Assembly (NCBI GenBank): GCA_016712675.1
Contig: JADJQR010000004.1
Coordinates: forward strand, 1-56,084
Reading direction: 5' to 3'
From: a bacterium
Lineage (GTDB): Bacteria > Krumholzibacteriota > Krumholzibacteriia > LZORAL124-64-63
DNA length: 56,084 nt
In this document: positions 9,901 to 17,846 of the stretch, piece after piece
Layout of the letters: the number at the start of each line of letters is the position of its first letter
Numbering within the stretch: position 1 is the first letter of the stretch
Made by a program: the position numbers and the translations under genes
The notes under the pieces: generated by a model
Seen by the model: only the letters and a program-made list of their open reading frames with translations
What the model was told of the DNA's origin: nothing
Databases searched by the model: none

Positions 9901-10700
9901 TTGCCGTTGCGCGCAAGGTTGGCGGTCACCGTGGGGGTATAGAGCTGTGTCCCCGCCCCGAGGTCGTTGTCGACGCTGTAGTCGAACAGCTCCCAGATAA
10001 CGTCCTCCGGCGTGCCATCCACCGTGCGCGCCAGTGCCAGCGTACCGATCGCCGGGGCCCGGGTGGAGGTATAGATCGGTGCCCCTTCCAGTGGCATTGG
10101 GACCGCCGCCGGGGTCAGCTGGAGGGCGACCAGATCCACGACCGCGAACAGCTTGTCGTTGAAGAAATGCAGCCCTGGGACTCGGGTCATTGAGTCCCCA
10201 GGCAGCGCGGTGACCAGCGCGGCGTACCCGGCATATCCGCCCGGCTGCCACTCGGTGGACCCGCTCTCCGCGACCCCAAGGGTGAGGGTGAACCCTGCGA
10301 TGCCCCCAGGGTCAGCTAAGTTGATCGGCTCAAGTACGGTGGCTGTTCCGCTATGGCGGTAGTCCCCTGAGATTTCAACAACGGCGTTGACTGTGTCGAC
10401 AACGGCGCGGGCGGTAGTGACCACCTCGCCCGTCAAGTCGTCGATGAAGATCAGGGTGCCGATCTCCCCTACGGTGAGCCCGGGGGTGCTGGTGGGCAGA
10501 TCGAGATAGAACGCGAATCCGGCATAGTTCAGCAGCGGGCGGCCGTCCCACCGGCTGAAGCCGTCGATCCGACGGACGCCGCGATTAATGCCGACCTCAT
10601 AGTTCAAGCACGCCTGGGCGGTCCCTGGGGAGACCGAGAGCTTGTCCGTAGTAAGGTCGAGGCCGCCGACGATCGGAATTACCTGCTGCTTCGCGGCCAT
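6942..10700 (-). CDS. Large tail protein, nozzle/tail-tube-B-like, with two beta-sandwich inserts
   Basis: A 1,252-residue protein following the adaptor gene by two bases. The N-terminus (PIVGGLDLTTDKLSVSPGTA, then CLNYEVGINRGVRRIDGF) is typical of the large beta-rich tail nozzle or stabilisation proteins of podoviruses, where a gene list of adaptor then nozzle is usual. Roughly residues 260-490 contain two similar modules of about 110 residues, each opening with (R)NG(N/D)F and closing with G(T/L)(V/L)DDV(S/T)V, resembling carbohydrate-binding beta-sandwich domains. The C-terminal third carries beta-propeller-like repeats. The tail tip position implies receptor or surface contact. Family assignment is by pattern and position; the exact homologue is not known to me. 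Confidence 0.75.
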   Translation of the reverse strand: MAAKQQVIPIVGGLDLTTDKLSVSPGTAQACLNYEVGINRGVRRIDGFSRWDGRPLLNYAGFAFYLDLPTSTPGLTVGEIGTLIFIDDLTGEVVTTARAVVDTVNAVVEISGDYRHSGTATVLEPINLADPGGIAGFTLTLGVAESGSTEWQPGGYAGYAALVTALPGDSMTRVPGLHFFNDKLFAVVDLVALQLTPAAVPMPLEGAPIYTSTRAPAIGTLALARTVDGTPEDVIWELFDYSVDNDLGAGTQLYTPTVTANLARNGNFFTAVASATDWTTPLAGWTYSTGAAGVATAAAGAAPLTHALAGVAGYSYEITYTITVSAGQITSVGIGGATSTTPRTTSGTYTDTVTATGTGVLTITPNGAFIGTVDDVSVRIVAPDLVGNGDFSSATGWTTGAGWSIGSGVATGASASSTLTKSLAAVSGLTYRVQFTLTVTAGSVTPTFGGASGTARSTSGTFVSYITASGTGNLVFTGAGFSGTLDDVTVVLVDQVGEVVDHVAPERAALYYADWDSAGGWTRLDLGRQLEYVETSATDASAFFLPYIRRGFISQIDDDEVLDTGWVGSDGLAEDIGGGNTSWSGLDAGNLQADDLSEAGDSGSSLALRTNTLKATFSAEALQIPAGALVRGIEVRVYRRAQTGAKEELVTIGCTSTASRSNKADGTRNLPVVAAGGANRDQTYGGANDVWGNGLTDLKPSDINDGGFNVQLAFRLQGGALSSVFVDAVQVKVYYQEQTRKAYVNNSGGSPWDQEIEVIHYTVSEGSATTSPAGGDRRGLLVINSTVGTAYTRPWLFGPDMGIYTEDDRGGALLAYCASTDEPITLASSYAVAAQDARYVFCSANPYASDQYDVTFIVNGAEYGRMFDGAYLLPIQTGLLTQFEKPRHVAWAGTYLALGYNTGSISVSDVGDPLVYVDAASLAAEIGAGDRITGLVKLKGNSLGVFTESTIFAIQGTDPSTGLERVEISSSSGAIEYSVLNIGQPVFLDFGGPATLSTTDQYGDFSSGRLAEGATPWFLERLQLPTRNQTTDKTFVGGYVMRSKRQCRYVFADGWQATLTFTPNDGVQVTTQRFYGDWTERDTSAIKALGVCHGTTSTGQDVAFMTFDRDPESSRYRYVFQLDAGRSFDGEEIISQWVSQPLQMGPPFYRKQLDQLGVHGRAYGYGKFKVFKSFDYSTPVSDETTAASSTGTWYEFGVSGGEIVVEGPYKAIHTLRGEGEDVTILIESISASVLPHTIQNLVVRYTPEDPKA

Positions 10701-10702
10701 GC

Positions 10703-11428
10703 TCAGATCCTTGCGGCGGGGAGATACCTTGCTCGAACCGGGCGGATCAGCTCGTTGAACCGACGGTCAGCGATCTGGAACGTGTCCAGTTTTGCTCGCG
10801 TTTCCGCCCAGTACCGCACCGCATACCAGACGACGGCCTCATGGAACTCAGTCGGGAGCCCGCGGCCCGGGGTAGGCCAGTCCTCGAAGTTTGTAACGTC
10901 GTCGCTGGTCGTGTAGATCTTCGGCTTGCAGAGGTAGTCGATCTTCAGGGTGTAGTTCGCGTCGGGGGTCGGGTAGACCTCCCACGTCTGGTCCGGATGG
11001 ATCGTGAAGTACATCGGCGCGCCGGTGGCGACCGGCGAGCGATCGCGGAGCCCGCGGAAGTCGGCGTACTCCATGAAATAGACCGGCAGGTTGGTGCTGG
11101 TAGCGCCGGATGCGGTCAGATAGCGGAGGACGTACCTACGCCCGCCTTGCTTGAACGGGATCCACTCCCGATAGTTGGCGATGCCGGCAGTCGGAACGAC
11201 CGTCGAGTCCCCAGACGTAAAGGCCAGCGTACCCTGCTGAATCAGCCAGCCCCACTTGTGCATCGTCTGGAAGTTGGTCAGGGCCATCAACACCCACTCG
11301 ACCAGCTCGGCGAGCTCGTCGGTCTGGCCAGCCAACGTCGTCGGCACCGTGCCGGGCTTCGCGGTGTTGCCGCGAGAGCCTAGCCCGGTCAGCAGGTGGA
11401 CGCGTTGTGCAATGGCCAGGATGTTCAC
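10703..11428 (-). CDS. Head-tail adaptor protein (SU10-adaptor/tail-tube-A-like)
   Basis: A 241-residue protein whose N-terminus (LTGLGSRGNTA) and central block (TNFQTMHKWGWLIQQGT, then YFTIHPDQTWEVYPTPD) match the pattern of phage adaptor proteins that bind the portal and form the top of a short tail. It overlaps the upstream gene by four bases and lies two bases before the nozzle-like gene, the usual order in short-tailed phages with an N4-gp56-type capsid. There are no membrane segments. Function is assigned from known family pattern plus gene order. Confidence 0.75.
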   Translation of the reverse strand: MNILAIAQRVHLLTGLGSRGNTAKPGTVPTTLAGQTDELAELVEWVLMALTNFQTMHKWGWLIQQGTLAFTSGDSTVVPTAGIANYREWIPFKQGGRRYVLRYLTASGATSTNLPVYFMEYADFRGLRDRSPVATGAPMYFTIHPDQTWEVYPTPDANYTLKIDYLCKPKIYTTSDDVTNFEDWPTPGRGLPTEFHEAVVWYAVRYWAETRAKLDTFQIADRRFNELIRPVRARYLPAARI

Positions 11429-12279
11429 GCCTCAGCCTCTTCCTGCACCGGCTCCAGCTGCTCCGGGGTGAGCCCCAGGAGCTGCAGGATCTCGCGGCGC
11501 CAATAGCCGATCTCACGGTCGCGGTCACGGTCGTTGGGCCGGGCGCCATCGGTCAGCATGCCCCAGACACGCTCCAGCGTGTCGCGGCCCTCGTTGGCAT
11601 AGAGGTCGTTGGCCCGCGCATCGCGCTGCAGCCAGTCGCTCAGGCTCGACGGCAGGTGTTCGGTGCCCGGCGTCGGGCCCATGAACTGGATCGGGAAACG
11701 GGCGTAAACGTGCCAGCTCCGGTCCATATCCTTGGCTTGGCTGTTCCACTCCAGAATCAGCTGCTTCGCCTGGGAGTCGGCGATGTTGTAGAAGATGGGC
11801 GCCGGAACGTCCTGATAGGGCAGCTTCGGGTCGAGCAGGAAGACTTCCCCCTCCCAGCCGACCGGGATCCGGCGGGCGCCGCCGCGCTGCTGGTCCTGGG
11901 GCAGTGCGCGGATGCGGAAGCGCTGGCCCTGCCACTTGCTCAGGCTGGTGAGGCGCGGCGGCCGGCGACTACCGGAGCCGAACGGGACCGGGCCGAGCGC
12001 GGCGGGCTTTGACTTCGTCGCACGCTTCACCCCGGCGGAAATGCGGGTTTCCCGATCCGCCATCGCGCCGGCGCGTGCCGGCGGCGTGGATCCGTCGACG
12101 CCGGCGTCCCAGCGGTCGTAGTGCTGCAGCAGCTTGCGCGTCATGGAGTCGATGGAGTCCGACGGGGACACTCCAATCTCCAAGTGCTGACAAACCATGC
12201 GCAGCTCGGGCTTGCTGCGACCGGCGAAGTTGGCTGCGAGCCATTCCGGCAGCTTGGCGCTGATCTCTTCGGGCGTCAT
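11425..12279 (-). CDS. Structural-module protein of unknown function
   Basis: A 284-residue protein between the capsid-associated protein and the adaptor. The first 80 residues look like a small helical domain (PEEISAKLPEWLAANF, then SKPELRMVCQHLE); the rest is a mixed globular region with many Trp and Tyr and an acidic C-terminus. Because of its place it may be a head-completion or minor virion protein, but I do not recognise the family. A strong inverted repeat lies just upstream of it. Confidence 0.65.
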   Translation of the reverse strand: MTPEEISAKLPEWLAANFAGRSKPELRMVCQHLEIGVSPSDSIDSMTRKLLQHYDRWDAGVDGSTPPARAGAMADRETRISAGVKRATKSKPAALGPVPFGSGSRRPPRLTSLSKWQGQRFRIRALPQDQQRGGARRIPVGWEGEVFLLDPKLPYQDVPAPIFYNIADSQAKQLILEWNSQAKDMDRSWHVYARFPIQFMGPTPGTEHLPSSLSDWLQRDARANDLYANEGRDTLERVWGMLTDGARPNDRDRDREIGYWRREILQLLGLTPEQLEPVQEEAEA

Positions 12280-12305
12280 CTTGAATCCTCGGTGGTCTGG
12301 GAGAA

Positions 12306-12335
12306 GGGGCTGGCGGCCTCATGGCCGGCAGCCCC
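12306..12335. promoter_or_regulatory. GC-rich hairpin between capsid-associated protein and next gene
   Basis: Arms 12306-12318 and 12323-12335 pair at 12 of 13 positions around a TCAT loop. It lies in the 77-base gap between two minus-strand late genes. No T-run follows on either strand, so an RNA processing or attenuation site is more likely than a full terminator. Confidence 0.5.
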
Positions 12336-12356
12336 GGTTGTCACTTCACAGCGGTG

Positions 12357-12917
12357 TTACTGGTTGCCGGTGACGGCAGCCGGGCTGTCGTTGTCATCCA
12401 GCACGGTGGCGGGCGCGCCATACCACACGCGCACGTAGGTCGTGCCCGTGGAGCTGGTGGTGGCCACCGCGGTCGGGACCATCAGCAGGTTGTAGTCCGC
12501 GGACGGGGCCGCAGTCGTGCGAAGCGCCTTGGCCGACGTGGTGTCGCCATAGGCCGAGCCGCCTGCCGTGTTGGTCGGGAACTCGTAGTGCCGGTCCCCG
12601 TTGCCGATCACGGCCGCCGCAACGACGAGGTCGTCGTCCGCCGTCGTGCCGATCTTGACGGCCAGGGTATTGGCCCCGGTGTCGAGATCCCCGTCCAGAT
12701 CCAGCTCGACCTTCAGCGGGATATGCCCGGCCGGCATGCGCGCGAGGTAGCAGGTATCGGTGGTGGCCAGCACGGCAGCCGGCGCAGCCAGGACGGCGTC
12801 GTAGAAGCCAATCTGGCCCGGCTGCAGTCGCGGAATGCTGCCGTAGTAGAGGGTCGGGGCCGCGGTGGCCGTGCCGTTCGACTGGAACCCCGAGGCGTAG
12901 TAGTGAGCGTTTGCCAT
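12357..12917 (-). CDS. Capsid-associated protein, candidate decoration (head-stabilising) protein
   Basis: A 186-residue protein directly downstream of the major capsid gene. It is rich in Ala, Thr, Gly and Val with alternating hydrophobic stretches, as expected of a small beta-rich virion protein, and has no enzyme motif. Being flanked by two hairpins suggests that its mRNA level is set separately, as would suit an abundant capsid component. The decoration role is inferred from position and composition only. Confidence 0.65.
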   Translation of the reverse strand: MANAHYYASGFQSNGTATAAPTLYYGSIPRLQPGQIGFYDAVLAAPAAVLATTDTCYLARMPAGHIPLKVELDLDGDLDTGANTLAVKIGTTADDDLVVAAAVIGNGDRHYEFPTNTAGGSAYGDTTSAKALRTTAAPSADYNLLMVPTAVATTSSTGTTYVRVWYGAPATVLDDNDSPAAVTGNQ

Positions 12918-12935
12918 GTGAATCTCTCCTCAGTC

Positions 12936-12960
12936 AGAGGGGCGGGAGGCCCGCCCCTCT
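12936..12960. promoter_or_regulatory. Perfect 11-bp hairpin after the major capsid gene
   Basis: AGAGGGGCGGG and its exact reverse complement flank an AGG loop. It sits between the capsid gene (stop at 12975) and the candidate decoration gene (start at 12917). There is no T-tract, so it is likely an mRNA-stabilising or partial termination element. Confidence 0.6.
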
Positions 12961-12974
12961 ATGGGTTGGTTGGA

Positions 12975-14012
12975 TTACTGGTAGGCCGCGGTGCAGGCGA
13001 CCTCGACACGGATCATCCACAGCTCGTGGGCGATGAAGTTCGCGTCGTACCAGTGAGCGCTCCAGTACCGGGTGAGGTTCGCCGGGTCCACGCGGTCCGG
13101 GCCATTGATCGTGTACGTGTCGAGGTTGCCGGAGCCCCGGGTGCCGCTGCCGCGGAGCGACAGGGACTTGAGGGCGTACTTGCCGACGATCACGATCGGA
13201 TACACGTCCACGCTCGTGCCGGTGGTCGAGCGCAGGTTCGCGGAGCCCTTCGTGGCGCCCGCATCCGCGATCGGCTCCAGCTCCGGCGACAGGATCACGC
13301 GCAGGCGGCCCGACGCCAGCGAGCCCGCCTCGTAGGCGTTCAGGCGGATGTCGGACGGGTACTGCGACGCCGGCTGCCAGCCCGGAACCTTCTCGAAGTC
13401 GGGGCGCAGGTGCTCGTGGCCAAACGCCAAGAACGACGGCATGAGGCCGGTCGTGCCGACGCGGTTGCTGCCGAGCTTGAGGTCGCTGTAGGTCTTCGCC
13501 TTGGCACTGCGCAGGATCGTGATCGCCTGATCCAGACGCCCGCCGGTGATGACGCCGTTGACCTGATTGCGCGTGGTGTGCGCGGACGAGTTGAAGATGC
13601 GCTGGATGCCCGCGATCATCGTGGCCCAGCGGATCGCGGTGCGGTCCAACTTGACCAGATCGTGGCCCACCTCGCCGACGTCCTTGGCGTAGTCGAGGGG
13701 ATCGAGGTCCGCGGCCTGGGACGAGTAGGCGAAGGTCTCGGAGTATTCGTCGATGGTGACGAAAATATCCTCCGGCACCAGCGAGCGGGCGATGTTGTTG
13801 ATGCCTTCCGCCACCGGGGTGGTGTTGGTGGCCGGGATCGCCCAGCGCGAGAACCGAACAGACCGACCCTTCTTCTTGGCGTGGGTGACCTCGGAGAACG
13901 CGATGTCGAGGACGTTGTCGGCTTCGGCTCGCTCCAGCATGTCCAGCATCACCGCGTACTGCTCGGTGCTGTTCGCCGGGTTGTAGCCATTGTGGTACAG
14001 AGTCATGCTCAT
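12975..14012 (-). CDS. Major capsid protein, N4-gp56 family
   Basis: A 345-residue protein with features of the N4-gp56 capsid family: an N-terminal arm followed by blocks such as FVTIDEYSETFAYSSQAADL, a VITGG segment, GFGHEH-like (AFGHEHLRPDF) and a C-terminal VDVYPIVIVGKYALKSLSL strand region. It forms the HK97-like shell. The ATG at 14012 has a GGAG eight bases upstream; a second ATG two codons later is possible. The scaffold gene precedes it and the candidate decoration gene follows, the standard order. Length is close to that of relatives. Confidence 0.88.
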   Translation of the reverse strand: MSMTLYHNGYNPANSTEQYAVMLDMLERAEADNVLDIAFSEVTHAKKKGRSVRFSRWAIPATNTTPVAEGINNIARSLVPEDIFVTIDEYSETFAYSSQAADLDPLDYAKDVGEVGHDLVKLDRTAIRWATMIAGIQRIFNSSAHTTRNQVNGVITGGRLDQAITILRSAKAKTYSDLKLGSNRVGTTGLMPSFLAFGHEHLRPDFEKVPGWQPASQYPSDIRLNAYEAGSLASGRLRVILSPELEPIADAGATKGSANLRSTTGTSVDVYPIVIVGKYALKSLSLRGSGTRGSGNLDTYTINGPDRVDPANLTRYWSAHWYDANFIAHELWMIRVEVACTAAYQ

Positions 14013-14039
14013 TGCATTCGCTCCATGTGCGATTGAGGG

Positions 14040-15227
14040 TTATCCCCGATGTCCGCGGGCTTTCATCCGCTGGAAGACGTCCTCAATCGCGGCATCCTCG
14101 TCGAACGCTGCGGCGGTCGAAGCCGGCGCTGGCGTTCCCCGGGGTGATGGCGCGACGCGTTCCGCCTGTCGCTCGCGGCGAGCCGCGAGCTGTTGGGCCG
14201 CAACCGCCTCGGGGGTCGGCGGCGCAGCTCCTTGAGTCGCTTCGTTGTAGTCCCGCCAGAAATACGAGAGTACGGTGAGGCGCTCGTCAAGATTGGGGGA
14301 GTGGATCATCTCGGTCAAGCGGGGCGGCATGGCCGCGGCCCAGCGCTGATAGGCCTCCATCTGGATGGTGGTCTGGAAGGCCGGGTTGTCCTTCTCCCAC
14401 TTGTAGAGGGTCAGGGCGTCCGCGTTCTCCGCTGCAGTCTGGCCCATGGCCAGCGCCTGAATCGACTCCGGCTGTCGCTCGACCCAGCTCCAGTAGTCCT
14501 GCGCTTGGGGAGTGGGGTTGTACCATTGTCCCGTGCGAGGATCCTGGAGCTGGACGTACTGATGGAAGTCGGGGTGGCGCGCGGCCAGCTGCTGGCGCTC
14601 GCTCTCCACGCGCATGCGGGTGAACCGCTCTTCCGTCTCGGTGCGCAGATGGGCGGCGACGCTCTCGACCGCGGCACGCGAAGCCTCGAAGGCCGCATCG
14701 CGGTCTTCAGGGTATTGGGCGTAGAACTCCTGCGTTGCTTTCGGCAGCCGCTTGAACCACGCCTCCATCGTCAGCGTGGGCGCCGGCGGCTCTCCACCCT
14801 GGCTGCCGCGACTCTGCATCTGGCGGCGCAGCTGATCCAGCTCGCGCTGGGTCGGCGCCAGTCGGTTGTACAGAGAACCGTAGTTGGCCTGGAGCTGCTG
14901 GAGCTCGGCGCGAATCCGCTGGGCCTCGGCGCTGTCGCTGCGCAGGCGCTGGAACTGCTCCTGCGCCTCCGGCGGCAACCCAGCCAGCCATGCAGGGGGT
15001 TCGTCCCCCGGCGCTGCAGGCGCTGCAGGCGCTGCGGGCTCGGCCGGCGCCGCGGGCTCGGCCGGCGCCGCGGGCTCGGCCGGCGCCGCGGGCTCGGCCG
15101 GCGGATCGCCCACCCCGGTCACATGCGGATCCGCCTCCGGCGGGCGGGAAGACGCCAGCGGGCTACCCTTGCGGGCTTCGAGTTGGCGGGCTACTTGTTC
15201 CAGCAGGTCGTCGTCTTGGTCAGCCAT
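14040..15227 (-). CDS. Capsid scaffolding-like protein with Pro/Ala/Glu repeat
   Basis: A 395-residue acidic, helical protein immediately before the capsid gene, which is where scaffold proteins are encoded. Residues about 42-68 are a PAEPAA repeat encoded by an 18-bp tandem array. The middle is strongly coiled (LRSDSAEAQRIRAELQQLQA) and the C-terminus is basic and helical, as expected for a part that contacts capsid subunits. I chose the ATG at 15227 rather than a start seven codons upstream, since the latter lies inside the preceding gene and lacks a spaced ribosome site. Confidence 0.75.
   Translation of the reverse strand: MADQDDDLLEQVARQLEARKGSPLASSRPPEADPHVTGVGDPPAEPAAPAEPAAPAEPAAPAEPAAPAAPAAPGDEPPAWLAGLPPEAQEQFQRLRSDSAEAQRIRAELQQLQANYGSLYNRLAPTQRELDQLRRQMQSRGSQGGEPPAPTLTMEAWFKRLPKATQEFYAQYPEDRDAAFEASRAAVESVAAHLRTETEERFTRMRVESERQQLAARHPDFHQYVQLQDPRTGQWYNPTPQAQDYWSWVERQPESIQALAMGQTAAENADALTLYKWEKDNPAFQTTIQMEAYQRWAAAMPPRLTEMIHSPNLDERLTVLSYFWRDYNEATQGAAPPTPEAVAAQQLAARRERQAERVAPSPRGTPAPASTAAAFDEDAAIEDVFQRMKARGHRG
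15034..15102. repeat. 18-bp tandem repeat in the scaffold gene
   Basis: The unit GCGGGCTCGGCCGGCGCC occurs three times in full (15034-15087) and once partly to 15102. It encodes PAEPAA units and leaves the frame intact, so copy number can vary by slippage. Confidence 0.85.
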
Positions 15228-15444
15228 GGTAATTGCTCTCAAAGCCAAGCGGCGCCGTCGGCGCCGGTCGACTCATACGGGGGAGGTCCAACAGTTCCCG
15301 CAGCAAGGCGATGCGGGCCTGTAGGGTGATGACGCTCTTGTCCTGCGCCGTCTCCAGCGCCTTGCGGTCTTTCTCCAGGCGCTGCTGCAGATGCTCCGCA
15401 ACCAGCTGCCAGTCTTGGGATAGGGGGTCGATTCGGTCTCTCAT
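15220..15444 (-). CDS. Small coiled-coil protein between portal and scaffold
   Basis: A 74-residue protein overlapping the portal stop by four bases and the scaffold start by eight. The centre is a heptad-rich helix (LQQRLEKDRKALETAQDK). The overlaps on both sides indicate translational coupling to head assembly genes. No family recognised. Confidence 0.65.
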   Translation of the reverse strand: MRDRIDPLSQDWQLVAEHLQQRLEKDRKALETAQDKSVITLQARIALLRELLDLPRMSRPAPTAPLGFESNYHG

Positions 15445-17843
15445 GCGATTCTCGGGTTCGGCGCCTCGACCTCCACCTCGAGTTGGTTTTCAGCGTCGCG
15501 CTGGGCCAGCTCCTCTGCCTTGACGCGCGCCTGGACACCGAGTGCCCGATCCTTGGCGGCTTCGGACGACGCGATCTGGGCGCGCTTGGTCGCCTCGCGC
15601 TCCATCTCCAGCCCCAAGCGCTGCTGCATCTCGGTGACGGTGATCTGATGCTTGTCGGCCAAATCGGCCACCTTCGCCTGCAACGCCAGCATGGCGACGC
15701 GATCGCGCGACTCGGCTTCGCGGTCGCGGATGTCCAGTTCACGCATGCGCTCTTGATGGTCGAGCTGCCGGTCCATCTGCCGCCACTGCATCTCCAGCTC
15801 GAACTGCTTCTGCTGCGCCTCGATGGCCAGAATCTTCGGGTCCGGCGGAGGCGGCGGCGTGTTCTTCTGCTTCTCGCGCAGCTGGGTCTCGGTCAGGAAC
15901 AGGTCCGCGTCCTGCTCCAGCGCCGTGGTCAGACGCGGGTAGAACGTGTCGGGGTTGATCCGGGCGTTGAGGTCCGGATCCTCTTTGCGCATGTTGGCCA
16001 GCACCAGCAGGTTCTGGGCTTTGATCTCGCGCATCACGCTGTCGCTGACGAGCTTCGACACGCAATCGAAGTCGCCCTTGATGCTCGGATCCGGGTGGTG
16101 GACCATGTTGTGGTGGTAGGCCGACTCGAAGAGCGGGGTGACCCACCCGTCTTCGCAATTCTGCCCCACGTTCAGAATGGCGACCGAGGCCGCGCGCATC
16201 TGCATCGTGAGCCCGCTGGACGTCGGCGTGGCCGAGTCCGGCTGGCCCTGGGCGATCAACGGTAGGTTGATCTCCTCGTCGAACATCTGCATGCGCAGCT
16301 GCAGCAGCTGGATGTACTGCTCGGCGTTGTTGCCGATGACCAGCGCCGACAAGACGTCGTTGATGGTTTTGGCGGGATCGAGGATGCGCCACGACTTTGG
16401 GCCGCGAAGGCGGTAGTCGCCATCGGTCGGCTCGGCAACGCCGTCCTGATACCCGATCTGCGGGCCTGCGGTAACGACCGCGTTGTGCTGCGCAGCACGC
16501 CACAGCGTATTGATCGACGCCTGGGCGTCGCGCCCAGCGTACGGAATACCGCCGCCGAACATGGTGTCATCCACCGGGAACAGCGAGGTGACGTAATACG
16601 GCAGTCGCGCCGTGCCCTCGGGGATCATCGTATCCGCGCGCAGCATTTCGCCGTCGCAGAACCACAGCTCCACCAGGGGAGGCGGCGTGTCTGGAACGGC
16701 GTTGTAGCCTTCGAGGTCGCAGCCGCAGACCTCCATGTCCTTCTGGTCGAGGTAGCCGAAGAAACGCCAGACGGCGAGCCGGCTCTCAGTCGCCTCTTTG
16801 CATGGGCTGGTGCTGTTCCACTGGGTGAGGCTGGAGGCGATCTCGCCCCGCACCGCCGGCTGGTACTCCTTCGCCAGCAGCTTGTCGAAGCCCTCGCGGA
16901 AGGCTTCGAACCCCGGGGTGTCGCGCAGGTCCGCCAGCTCGCGCTGGGTCAGCAGCATCAGCTCGAACGCGTGCGATGCGTCCGCGATGTCCGAGACCAG
17001 CTCAGGAAAGAAGTGCCGCGGGTTGACGTGGCGCCAGATCGGCTTGACCTCAGTCGCCAGCACCGGCGCGTAGATCGGTTGCCCGTCCGGGCCCGATAGC
17101 TGGCGGAACCGCACACGCTTGGGGCGCATCTGGAACGGGCCGGCGAGCACGCCGACACCCCACCGGCACAGGAACGCGGACGCCTTGCGGACCTCGCGCG
17201 GGAGCTTGCACTCGGCGAACTGGTCCTTGATGACGCGGTTCATGCGGAACGCTGCGTCGGCCGCGCGTCGCTCGACGGAATCCTGCATCGGGGGCGCCGT
17301 CTGCCCGGGCACCGAAGGGGGTGAGTTGAACTCGCCCCCTTGAACGGGCACAGCCGCCGCCTGTGATAGCGTCGGGTCGGGGGTAGGAACGATCTCGCCC
17401 GGCAGCGCAGACCCCGGGCAGGTCATGTTGACGATGCGCGCGGTCCATGTGTTGGTGCGCGGCGCCGTCAGGTTGAGGGCAGGCGGAATCGCCTCCTCGT
17501 CGCTGCCGGACTCGGCCGGCACGCCTTGGCGATCGGCTTTCTTCTCAGGGCGCCGGTCGAAGCCGTAATACTGCCGATCGTCTTCGGCCCAGCGGGCCTC
17601 GATAGGGCGCTTGGCCCGGATGATCGGCGCGAGCTTCTCGTCTTCGAGCCGCTTGACCAAGTCGCGCAACGCCTGCGCGCGCTTGGCCTTGAGCTCGTCG
17701 CGGAGCTCCATCGCCATCTGGAGTAGCTCCGGCGAGAGCATGGGGGCGAGCGCCCCAAGCTCCGCGTCCGGAAGCATGGCGATCCGGCGGATCTCCTCCG
17801 CCGGATCGATCTCTTCGACTTCCGCGATGACGATGGAGTCCAC
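15441..17843 (-). CDS. Portal protein (head-tail connector)
   Basis: An 800-residue protein lying three genes before the capsid gene and two after TerL, the normal place for a portal. Blocks such as MFGGGIPYAGRDAQASIN and SSGLTMQMRAASVAIL match the stem/wing region of large podoviral portals. The C-terminal 150 residues are a long Gln/Arg/Glu-rich coiled coil (QQKQFELEMQWRQMDRQLDH), usual in barrel-forming portals. It should assemble as a dodecamer through which DNA enters and leaves. Assigned by family pattern plus gene order; the size is at the upper end of the range. Confidence 0.82.
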   Translation of the reverse strand: MDSIVIAEVEEIDPAEEIRRIAMLPDAELGALAPMLSPELLQMAMELRDELKAKRAQALRDLVKRLEDEKLAPIIRAKRPIEARWAEDDRQYYGFDRRPEKKADRQGVPAESGSDEEAIPPALNLTAPRTNTWTARIVNMTCPGSALPGEIVPTPDPTLSQAAAVPVQGGEFNSPPSVPGQTAPPMQDSVERRAADAAFRMNRVIKDQFAECKLPREVRKASAFLCRWGVGVLAGPFQMRPKRVRFRQLSGPDGQPIYAPVLATEVKPIWRHVNPRHFFPELVSDIADASHAFELMLLTQRELADLRDTPGFEAFREGFDKLLAKEYQPAVRGEIASSLTQWNSTSPCKEATESRLAVWRFFGYLDQKDMEVCGCDLEGYNAVPDTPPPLVELWFCDGEMLRADTMIPEGTARLPYYVTSLFPVDDTMFGGGIPYAGRDAQASINTLWRAAQHNAVVTAGPQIGYQDGVAEPTDGDYRLRGPKSWRILDPAKTINDVLSALVIGNNAEQYIQLLQLRMQMFDEEINLPLIAQGQPDSATPTSSGLTMQMRAASVAILNVGQNCEDGWVTPLFESAYHHNMVHHPDPSIKGDFDCVSKLVSDSVMREIKAQNLLVLANMRKEDPDLNARINPDTFYPRLTTALEQDADLFLTETQLREKQKNTPPPPPDPKILAIEAQQKQFELEMQWRQMDRQLDHQERMRELDIRDREAESRDRVAMLALQAKVADLADKHQITVTEMQQRLGLEMEREATKRAQIASSEAAKDRALGVQARVKAEELAQRDAENQLEVEVEAPNPRIA

Positions 17844-17846
17844 GGG

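Noticed and set aside
12321-14036. Plus-strand frame of 571 codons
   Set aside because: Antisense to the capsid and candidate decoration genes; Arg/Gly/Val-rich with no motif.
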